Part shown: piece after piece, positions 13,645 to 19,854 of the stretch | Layout of the letters: every line of letters starts with the position of its first letter | Numbering within the stretch: position 1 is the first letter of the stretch | Source of the DNA: Candidatus Brocadia sp. | GTDB taxonomy: Bacteria; Planctomycetota; Brocadiia; Brocadiales; Brocadiaceae | DNA: 19,854 bases | NCBI GenBank assembly: GCA_030837935.1 | Contig: JAUQXU010000292.1 | Location: 1 to 19,854 of the forward strand | Direction of reading: 5' to 3' | Notes under the pieces: generated by a model | What the model was told of the DNA's origin: nothing | Database searches by the model: none | What the model saw: the letters and a program-made list of their open reading frames with translations, nothing else | Translations under genes and position numbers: made by a program

Positions 13645-16098
13645 ATGCAGTGCAAACACAATAAGAACGAATGGCCTTACTATGCACGCAGGATAGTTCA
13701 ATATCTCTTCTTTTCCAGCTTCCTTTACCTGCTTCTCTTTTTAGACCCCCTAACAGAAAGAGACCATTCAGCCAATATATTTCTTCGCATGAGTCCACTT
13801 TCTGCCATAGGGACAATGGCGGCTGCAAAGACATTTATCGTAAAGTATTGGCCTGCCGTTATAGTAGTGCTGCTAGCGATCCCTTTTGGACGTTTCTTTT
13901 GTGCATGGATTTGTCCGCTTGGAACAACAATAGATATTACCGACCGGTGCTTTATCAGTTTCAGGAGGAAATCCCAGAAGCATTTGTATGACGGCCGCAA
14001 GTTCAAGTATTATCTCCTCGCCTTTCTTCTGGTCAGTTTGCTGTTTACCCAGCAGTGTGTTGGGTGGTTTGACCCATTATCCATAGCTACCAATGCATAC
14101 GCTATAAGTATTCACCCGTATATTATCCGTCTTATTGACGGGTTTTTTGGCTATTTCAGCGCCATACCTCTTGTCGGGTATTTTTTTGCCTTCGTCCATA
14201 AGTTTATCCAGTATGTACTTTTTGCCCACTATGCGCCTTTCTTCAGGGCGCACGGGATTCTTCTCTCTGCGTTTGTCGTATTGATCTCTTTTGGCATGGT
14301 TTTCCGGCGTTATTGGTGCAGAAATATATGCCCTATGGGGGCCATCCTTGCGCTCTTTTCTGACTGGACATTGTTTAAGAGGAACGTTTCATCCTCATGC
14401 ACAAGTTGTGGTCTATGTGTTGAGAAGTGTGGTATGGGCGCAATCAGCAGCGATGGACGGGGTACGAAGGAGGGGGAGTGCATCTTGTGTATGACCTGCC
14501 AGAAGGTATGTCCGGAAGACAGTATTACCTTTCGCACCAAACAACCTGCTGAGCAAAGATATACAGTAGACCTCTCCAAAAGGGCATTTCTTGTGACCGG
14601 TTTAGCCAGTGCTGTGATGGCTCCTGTGTTAAAATTAAACTATACAAAAAGTGTTAATAAGGGAAAGACATCTATTATCCGTCCTCCGGGTGCTGTGGAT
14701 GAAGAGGTGTTTCTTGCGCTCTGCATACGCTGTGGTGAGTGTATGAAGGTTTGCAAGACGAATGGATTGCATCCTGCATTATTAGAGGCGGGTATCGAAG
14801 GCTTATGGACACCAAAACTCATTCCCAGGCTCGGCTATTGTGATTATGGTTGCGTGCTCTGTACGCGTGTCTGCCCATCAGGTGCAATCAGGCGTTTAGA
14901 CCTGGAAGAAAAGCGTGAAGTTGCATTGGGAAAGGCACGGATCGATCATAACCGGTGCATTCCCTGGGTGGGCTATGCACGGTTACCCGAGTTGGAAAAA
15001 CGATGGCAGGACTTCAATTGTGGTGTATGTGAAGAGGTGTGTCCGGTACCTACAAAGGCCATCCATTTCAATACTTATGTGGATGCGCAACACCGGGAGA
15101 TACGCAGACCTTTTGTACGGGAGGATGTTTGTATAGGTTGCGGCTTTTGTGAAAAGGTGTGTCCTGTTTTGGGGACTGCAGCCATTGTTGTGGAGGGAAT
15201 GCAGCCTCAAACAAAAATAAGGAGCCAGAAGGAGTTTTTAACTAAAACAAATACTCTTCTTCCTGAAGCCATTGGGGAGTGGAAAAGGGTTTCCGGTCCT
15301 AATGTTTACGAAGGAAAGGAGAAACTCTACGAATATATTGATGGAGGTGCAGAACCGTATTTGTCCTATTCTTTTATCCGTGTTTCCAATGCTGAATATC
15401 AAAAAGAAACGGGGGAAAAACTGCTTGTCGATATCTGGGAGTTCGGCAGCCCGGAAGATGCTTTTGGGGTTTTCAGTAAAGATCGGGCAGGTACTGACAT
15501 CAAGCTTGGTGATGGAAGTGCACTATTTCAAAACTACCTCTACCTCTGGGATGATACATACTTTATAAAAATTGAGCCCAGGGAAGGGGATGTTTTGCCT
15601 GAGGAAGTGACTTTTGTGGGTAAATCCATTGTCAATGTAATGCCTTATAAAAAGATGTCGTTGCCAACGATAATGGATTATCTTCCTGAACATTATCTGA
15701 TTCAGGCAAGCCCAAAATTCTTCCATAAAAAGATTATCCTGGATAATATATATATTTCAGACAATTTTATTGAAGAGAATGTGTTTCATTTAAGCGAAAA
15801 AACAGATGCCGTTATCGCCGAATATAGACCCAACCCCAAAACAGAACCCTTGAAGCTTATGCTTGTACGGTATCCTGACGCAGAGACAGCAAGGCGTGCT
15901 TTGGACGATGTGGTGAAATTATGGAGGTCGTGGGGAGAAAAAGAATATGCGGAAGGAATGATTAGTACCTTTCAGGATAAGGCGTTACGCTATACCTCGT
16001 GCTTGCTAAAAGCGAACATACTCTGCATGGCATTGTTTTCTCATAGCAAGGACGAAGGAGAGGCATTGCTTAAGCTTGTAGAAGAGAAGATATCATGA
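13645..16098 (+). CDS. Membrane polyferredoxin, NapH/NapG-like with DUF6599-like tail
   Basis: The 817-residue protein seems to join three units. Residues 1-300 are NapH-like: hydrophobic segments near 18-33, 66-85, 120-138, 168-192 and 204-222, the motifs CAWICPLG (86) and CRNICPMG (225), and two ferredoxin motifs (C252/255/258/262, C279/282/285/289). Residues 310-515 are NapG-like: a weak twin-arginine-like remnant SKRAFLVTG at 311, then Cys groups at 360-370, 399-410, 438-466 and 496-506. Residues about 534-817 look like a DUF6599 domain (IGEWKRVSGPNVYEGKEKLYEYIDGGAEPYL). It probably passes electrons between the quinone pool and a partner outside the cytoplasm; the partner is unknown. No clear Shine-Dalgarno precedes the ATG, but later Met codons would remove the first membrane segment. 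Confidence 0.8.
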   Translation: MQCKHNKNEWPYYARRIVQYLFFSSFLYLLLFLDPLTERDHSANIFLRMSPLSAIGTMAAAKTFIVKYWPAVIVVLLAIPFGRFFCAWICPLGTTIDITDRCFISFRRKSQKHLYDGRKFKYYLLAFLLVSLLFTQQCVGWFDPLSIATNAYAISIHPYIIRLIDGFFGYFSAIPLVGYFFAFVHKFIQYVLFAHYAPFFRAHGILLSAFVVLISFGMVFRRYWCRNICPMGAILALFSDWTLFKRNVSSSCTSCGLCVEKCGMGAISSDGRGTKEGECILCMTCQKVCPEDSITFRTKQPAEQRYTVDLSKRAFLVTGLASAVMAPVLKLNYTKSVNKGKTSIIRPPGAVDEEVFLALCIRCGECMKVCKTNGLHPALLEAGIEGLWTPKLIPRLGYCDYGCVLCTRVCPSGAIRRLDLEEKREVALGKARIDHNRCIPWVGYARLPELEKRWQDFNCGVCEEVCPVPTKAIHFNTYVDAQHREIRRPFVREDVCIGCGFCEKVCPVLGTAAIVVEGMQPQTKIRSQKEFLTKTNTLLPEAIGEWKRVSGPNVYEGKEKLYEYIDGGAEPYLSYSFIRVSNAEYQKETGEKLLVDIWEFGSPEDAFGVFSKDRAGTDIKLGDGSALFQNYLYLWDDTYFIKIEPREGDVLPEEVTFVGKSIVNVMPYKKMSLPTIMDYLPEHYLIQASPKFFHKKIILDNIYISDNFIEENVFHLSEKTDAVIAEYRPNPKTEPLKLMLVRYPDAETARRALDDVVKLWRSWGEKEYAEGMISTFQDKALRYTSCLLKANILCMALFSHSKDEGEALLKLVEEKIS

Positions 16099-16217
16099 TC
16101 TGCGCGAATATCAGGGAATACTCGCTCTTATGCAGCTTCGCCCTGAACAAAATATGGCTGTCGGTTAAAAGACCCCATAGTTTACGCAGATTCAGAACAG
16201 TTTGATGAATTTTTTTG

Positions 16218-16247
16218 TTGCAAAGGAAGGCACTGCTTTGCTATATT
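16218..16247 (+). promoter_or_regulatory. Candidate promoter of rpsO
   Basis: TTGCAA (16218-16223), an 18-base spacer and TATATT (16242-16247) form a promoter with an extended -10 TG (TGCTATATT). The spacer edges also form a dyad, GCAAAG (16220-16225) and CTTTGC (16236-16241), which could be an operator or chance. Start near 16254, leader of about 86 bases. Confidence 0.45.
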
Positions 16248-16339
16248 AATAGTCCTATAAACGTATTAATGAGATTTTAAGGGCTACACGAGTGACAAGA
16301 GTGTTTTGAATACTTTATTTTATGTAAGGAATTGGTGTA

Positions 16340-16606
16340 ATGATAAGTAAAGAAGTAAAACAGAGGATTATTCATGATCTTAGGGTTCATGAAAGTGACA
16401 CAGGGTCTCCGGAGGTACAGGTGGCGTTGTTAACGGAGCGAATTAATCATTTAAGCGATCATTTAAAGGGACATAAAAAAGACCACGCGTCTCGCAGGGG
16501 GCTGCTCCAGATGGTTGGGCACAGGTCGGCCTTGCTGAAATATTTATCAAACAATGACAACGAAAGATATAAAAAGCTTATTGCCAAACTTGGTATCAGG
16601 AAGTAA
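16340..16606 (+). CDS. rpsO: Ribosomal protein S15
   Basis: This 88-residue protein is ribosomal protein S15, which binds 16S rRNA early in small-subunit assembly. The sequence DTGSPEVQVALLTERINHLSDHLKGHKKDHASRRGLLQMVGHRSALLKYL is the highly conserved core with the rRNA-binding residues. The length is normal. AAGGA lies about nine bases before the ATG. It is followed 119 bases later by pnp, the order found across most bacteria. S15 represses its own mRNA in several bacteria; I could not identify such a structure with confidence here. Confidence 0.97.
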   Translation: MISKEVKQRIIHDLRVHESDTGSPEVQVALLTERINHLSDHLKGHKKDHASRRGLLQMVGHRSALLKYLSNNDNERYKKLIAKLGIRK

Positions 16607-16695
16607 AGCAAAATTTATAGGAGGAACCTGTAGACCTATTCAAAAATGTATAAAAAATTTAAGTTATTCATATCTTTTGCTGGTCAAAAACAAGA

Positions 16696-16701
16696 TATAA
16701 T
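16696..16701 (+). promoter_or_regulatory. Possible -10 element between rpsO and pnp
   Basis: A perfect TATAAT lies 24 bases before the pnp start codon, but no good -35 is found at 16-18 bases upstream. It may be a weak internal promoter giving pnp some independent expression, or chance in an AT-rich gap. Confidence 0.25.
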
Positions 16702-16725
16702 AAATGAAAAAGTAGGAGGGAACAC

Positions 16726-18840
16726 ATGACGTATTGTAAAGTGGAGAAGTTGATCGGCAAAAAGATTCTTAGTATAGAAACAGGTAAAATAGCAAAGCAA
16801 GCGGATGGTGCAGCTTTAGTTCGATATGGAGATACGATGGTATTGGCTACAGCGGTATCTGCGCCAGAAGATAATGAAGAAGCAGATTTTTTCCCCCTTA
16901 CCGTTGACTACAGAGAAAAAACGTATGCAGCGGGTAAATTCCCCGGTGGTTTTTTCAAGAGAGAAGGCAGACCAACCTTAAAGGAAATATTAACCATGCG
17001 GTTAATAGATCGTCCGGTGAGACCCCTCTTTCCAGAAACATATCTTCGCGAAGTTCAGATCATGTCTATGGTCCTTTCCGCAGATAAAGAAAATGATCCC
17101 GATATTCTTGCTATGATAGGTGCATCTGCAGCGTTATCTGTCTCTAGCATACCTTTCGAAGGGCCTACAGGCTCTGTAAGGGTAGGCCAAATCAATGGAG
17201 AGTTTGTCGTTAATCCCACCCATACTGAGCTTGCCATGAGTAGCATGGATCTCGTTGTTTCCGGGACAGAAGAAGCGGTTACGATGGTCGAGGCATCCGG
17301 CAAGGAGGTTCCCGAAGAACAGATGGTTGATGCTATTATGTTTGGGCATGCATTCATAAAAGAAATAGTCTGGCTCCAAAAGGAGTTGTTGGCCAAATGT
17401 GGAAAAGAAAAGCAGCATGTCCCACCATTAAAACTCGATATGGCTCTCCTGGATGAAATAAAAGAGAAATATTACTCAGAGATATTAGAAAAAAATCAAA
17501 CGCCGGGAAAAGATGCGCGGAAACGTGCATTAAATGAAATACTTAATCAGATTATCAATGAATATTGCATAGATAAAGACGGCGCTCCTGCAAAAAAAAC
17601 AATCAAGACGATCTTTGAAAGAATTGAGACTATTGCAGTTCGTGACCAAATTGTACAAGAGGGAAAGAGACCGGATGGGCGCGGACTGGAAGATATCAGG
17701 CCAATTACTTGTGAAGTAGGGATATTACCAAGGACTCATGGTTCTGCATTATTTACCCGGGGTGAGACCCAGGCTATTGTGGTAACGACGCTGGGCACCA
17801 CGATGGATGAACAAAGAGTGGATACGCTTGAGGAGGAATATTCAAAGAAATTTATGCTGGACTATAACTTTCCTCCTTTTTGTGTCGGCGAGGTAAAACC
17901 ATTACGCGGGCCAGGCAGGCGGGAGATCGGGCATGGTGCGTTGGCTGAACGAGCATTAGAGGCGGTGCTCCCGCCGTTAAATAGCTTTCCCTATACCATC
18001 CGAATTGTTTCTGATATTACCGAATCCAACGGGTCGTCCTCCATGGCCACGGTTTGCGGGGGGACCCTTTCTATGATGGATGCTGGTGTCCCTGTAGCTG
18101 CGCCGGTTGCTGGTATTGCGATGGGTTTGGTTAAAGAAGGGAAAGATGTGTGCATTCTGTCAGATATCCTGGGAACAGAAGACCATCTCGGAGATATGGA
18201 TTTTAAAGTTGCCGGAACATCGAAGGGTGTTACTGCGCTGCAAATGGACATAAAGATAGCCGGCATTACCGAAAAAATTATGCGGGATGCTCTCAAACAA
18301 GCTAAAGAAGGCCGGTTGTGGATACTTCAGGAACTTGCAAGGGTTATTGATAAACCAAGGGTAGACATTTCTGCATATGCGCCCAAGGTTGTGCATATTA
18401 AGATCAATCCGGAAAAAATTGGTATGGTTATTGGACCCGGCGGGAAAAATATCAAAAAAATACAGGAGGAAACAGGTGCAAAGATAGAGATTGAAGATGA
18501 TGGCACTGTTATTATTTCTTCTGTACTTTCAGAAGCATCGCAAAAGGCCAAAACGTGGATTGAGCGTATGACGGAAGAAGTCCAGATTGGTAAAACCTAT
18601 GCGGGGAAAGTTCTCTCCCTAAAAGAGTATGGGGCGTTTGTGGAAATCATTCCGGGTCATGATGGTTTGGTTCATATTTCTGAATTATCTGATGGCTACG
18701 TTGAAAAGGTTGAAGATGTAGTGAAGGTTGGGCAGGAAATTATGATAAAGGTAATTGGAATAGATGATCAAAAAAGGGTTAAATTAAGCAGAAAAGCCGC
18801 CATCAAAGAAAAAGAGCAACCTAACCCTTCCAGTGTATAG
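16726..18840 (+). CDS. pnp: Polyribonucleotide nucleotidyltransferase (PNPase)
   Basis: PNPase degrades RNA 3' to 5' by phosphorolysis and can also add tails. The 704 residues show two RNase PH domains, a central helical linker, a KH domain (about 556-612) with GPGG at 570-573, and an S1 domain from about 626 (YAGKVLSLKEYGAFVEIIPGHDGLVHISEL). The catalytic residues D486, D492 and K494 in GTEDHLGDMDFKVAG fall at the E. coli numbering. AGGAGGG six bases before the ATG is a strong ribosome binding site and fixes the start. It follows rpsO as in most bacteria. No intrinsic terminator follows the stop. Confidence 0.97.
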   Translation: MTYCKVEKLIGKKILSIETGKIAKQADGAALVRYGDTMVLATAVSAPEDNEEADFFPLTVDYREKTYAAGKFPGGFFKREGRPTLKEILTMRLIDRPVRPLFPETYLREVQIMSMVLSADKENDPDILAMIGASAALSVSSIPFEGPTGSVRVGQINGEFVVNPTHTELAMSSMDLVVSGTEEAVTMVEASGKEVPEEQMVDAIMFGHAFIKEIVWLQKELLAKCGKEKQHVPPLKLDMALLDEIKEKYYSEILEKNQTPGKDARKRALNEILNQIINEYCIDKDGAPAKKTIKTIFERIETIAVRDQIVQEGKRPDGRGLEDIRPITCEVGILPRTHGSALFTRGETQAIVVTTLGTTMDEQRVDTLEEEYSKKFMLDYNFPPFCVGEVKPLRGPGRREIGHGALAERALEAVLPPLNSFPYTIRIVSDITESNGSSSMATVCGGTLSMMDAGVPVAAPVAGIAMGLVKEGKDVCILSDILGTEDHLGDMDFKVAGTSKGVTALQMDIKIAGITEKIMRDALKQAKEGRLWILQELARVIDKPRVDISAYAPKVVHIKINPEKIGMVIGPGGKNIKKIQEETGAKIEIEDDGTVIISSVLSEASQKAKTWIERMTEEVQIGKTYAGKVLSLKEYGAFVEIIPGHDGLVHISELSDGYVEKVEDVVKVGQEIMIKVIGIDDQKRVKLSRKAAIKEKEQPNPSSV

Positions 18841-18925
18841 CAGGGAAAAATTTTATTGGACTATGAGAAAGTTATTTTTCAGCCGTACGGAAGGATTATT
18901 CATGATATTTAGTAATAAGGAGGGT

Positions 18926-18954
18926 TTGTAAAAAAATTATAAAACTTTTATCAT
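18926..18954 (+). promoter_or_regulatory. Candidate promoter of the cold-shock gene
   Basis: TTGTAA (18926-18931), 17 bases and TATCAT (18949-18954) form a reasonable sigma-70 promoter. Transcription from about 18961 would give a 5' leader of roughly 104 bases. Long leaders that refold with temperature are usual for cold-shock genes, but I did not resolve a specific fold here. Confidence 0.45.
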
Positions 18955-19064
18955 TTATCTTTCGGTCTTTTTGGGAGGATAGAGAAGGCATAAAGGATAA
19001 AATGGGCAGGTATGGTACGGTTAACTGATATACGTTGTATTTATTCAAATAGGAGAGCAAGATA

Positions 19065-19271
19065 ATGGCAACAGGTAAAGTAAAATGGTTTGATGCAAAA
19101 AAAGGATTTGGTTTTATTGAACAAGAAGGTGGCGGTGATGTTTTTGTTCACTATTCAAATATAACAAGTGAAGGATTTAAGACGCTGGAAGATGGTGAAA
19201 AGGTGGAGTTTGACATCGTTGAAGGGGCAAAAGGTTTGCAAGCCCAAAAAGTAACTCGTCTCAATTCCTAA
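19065..19271 (+). CDS. Cold-shock domain protein (CspA family)
   Basis: This 68-residue protein is a single cold-shock domain that binds single-stranded RNA or DNA and melts RNA structure. Both RNA-binding motifs are intact: KGFGFI (RNP1) in WFDAKKGFGFIEQ and VFVHY (RNP2) in GGDVFVHYSNI. The length is typical. AGGAGA eight bases before the ATG is a good ribosome binding site. It has its own candidate promoter and leader and a strong terminator 23 bases after the stop, so it is probably monocistronic. Which paralogue it is cannot be told. Confidence 0.95.
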   Translation: MATGKVKWFDAKKGFGFIEQEGGGDVFVHYSNITSEGFKTLEDGEKVEFDIVEGAKGLQAQKVTRLNS

Positions 19272-19294
19272 ACAATATATAAGCAATACTTTAG

Positions 19295-19340
19295 AGCCAG
19301 GAAGAAAGTGAGCTAAGCTGCCTTCCTGGCTTATTTTTTT
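19295..19340 (+). terminator. Intrinsic terminator after the cold-shock gene
   Basis: AGCCAGGAAG (19295-19304) and CTTCCTGGCT (19322-19331) form a perfect 10-bp stem around a 17-base loop, followed by TATTTTTTT. The loop contains a smaller AGCT/AGCT pairing. It lies 18 bases before the proposed kinase start. Confidence 0.9.
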
Positions 19341-19357
19341 CATTTGGTGTAAAGAAT

Positions 19358-19854
19358 GTGATTCGGTACTTAACTGGTGCAGGAATTGCCATTATCGTAT
19401 TTATTCCCGTGGCTTTTTTTTTTATACGAAGAGCTATTGACAGGACAAGGGAACTGGAGAAAAGGGCAATGCACTCTGAAAGGCTCGCTTTTTTTGGAAC
19501 ACTGGCAGGGGGGCTTGCCCATGAAATTAAAAATCCATTGAGTACGCTCAGTATCAATTTGCAACTCCTTCTTGAAGACGTACAAAGTATGACAGGGGAA
19601 AACTGCAAAAAGGTACATATAAGAATACAGACATTACAAAGAGAGGTGCAACGCCTGGAGGACATCTTGAATGATTTTCTCAGATTTGCGAAGGGGCAGA
19701 AACTAGAACTGGAAGAATGCGATGTTAATGAGGTTGTCGATGAGGTGGTTGATTTCGTTACACCAGAAATAAAACAAAGGAAGATACTGATACTAAAAAG
19801 CTACGATGCCCATCTTCCGCCCTGTCGTATAGACAGAAATCTTATAAAACAAGC
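19358..19854 (+). CDS. Sensor histidine kinase, N-terminal part (runs off the window)
   Basis: An open frame continues to the right edge. It encodes one membrane segment (residues 4-23, YLTGAGIAIIVFIPVAFFFI), a charged linker RRAIDRTRELEKR, and the phospho-acceptor region ERLAFFGTLAGGLAHEIKNPLS with H55, the conserved H-box of HisKA kinases, followed by its second helix (REVQRLEDILNDFLRFAKG). The ATP-binding domain lies outside the window. I chose the GTG at 19358; the Shine-Dalgarno is poor, and the next Met (19469) would lose the membrane segment. The frame is open back to the cspA stop codon. No periplasmic sensor domain precedes the membrane helix, so signal input is unclear. Confidence 0.75.
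   Translation, partial: MIRYLTGAGIAIIVFIPVAFFFIRRAIDRTRELEKRAMHSERLAFFGTLAGGLAHEIKNPLSTLSINLQLLLEDVQSMTGENCKKVHIRIQTLQREVQRLEDILNDFLRFAKGQKLELEECDVNEVVDEVVDFVTPEIKQRKILILKSYDAHLPPCRIDRNLIKQ

Noticed and set aside
16104..16125. Possible terminator after the polyferredoxin gene (GCGAATAT...ATACTCGC)
   Set aside because: The stem has a mismatch and is not followed by a T-run.
16646..16729. 27-codon open frame between rpsO and pnp, overlapping the pnp start as ATGA
   Set aside because: The nearest AGGAGG is about 20 bases away, and the overlapping frame looks incidental to the pnp ribosome binding site.
19002..19028. 8-codon frame with AAGGA in the cold-shock leader
   Set aside because: It is too short, has no notable codons, and nothing shows it is a leader peptide with a regulatory role.
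1..19854. CRISPR array, tRNA, rRNA or complete insertion sequence
   Set aside because: I saw no regularly spaced repeats, cloverleaf-like segments or transposase frames.

Overview
The window reads as part of a chromosome of moderate-to-low GC. The gene content suggests an environmental bacterium, possibly an anammox-type planctomycete (Kuenenia/Brocadia/Jettenia group): LL-diaminopimelate aminotransferase, a T. maritima-like DAHP synthase, a large NapH/NapG-like iron-sulfur protein fused to a DUF6599-like tail, and many short palindromic intergenic repeats. The taxonomic guess is from memory of these families, not from a search.

Region 1 (1-6866, all minus strand) is a defence locus. In transcription order it has brxF (6866-6369), brxC (6355-2621), a three-gene toxin-antitoxin cassette (UPF0175-like protein, small VapB-like antitoxin, PIN-domain toxin; 2454-1583) and a DNA methylase (1582-131). 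BrxF, BrxC and PglX in that order is the start of a type 3 BREX operon. Two things are unusual. The TA cassette sits between brxC and pglX, and its toxin stop codon directly abuts the methylase ATG. The methylase reading frame also breaks off after about 480 residues beside a nested palindromic repeat, so the system may be damaged. The expected brxH, pglZ and brxA genes are not in the window.

Region 2 (7224-13348, minus strand) is a housekeeping amino-acid gene cluster: an aromatic leader region, aroF-type DAHP synthase, a pyridoxamine-oxidase-like flavoprotein, dapL, trpS and argS. The gaps hold several palindromes, a repeat family built around CTGTGG, and an 81-bp hairpin element between 12-bp direct repeats. 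The most interesting signal in the window lies just upstream of aroF. A good sigma-70 promoter is followed by a 24-codon open frame whose second half is almost entirely Tyr/Trp/Phe codons, then an 11-nt antiterminator segment, then a strong intrinsic terminator, then the aroF ribosome binding site. This has all the parts of a ribosome-mediated transcription attenuator responding to aromatic amino acids.

Region 3 (13578-19854, plus strand) starts divergently from the attenuator. It holds an 817-residue membrane polyferredoxin, the conserved rpsO-pnp pair, a cold-shock protein with a long 5' leader and a strong terminator, and the start of a sensor histidine kinase that runs off the right edge. 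I saw no tRNA, rRNA, CRISPR array, T-box or complete insertion sequence.
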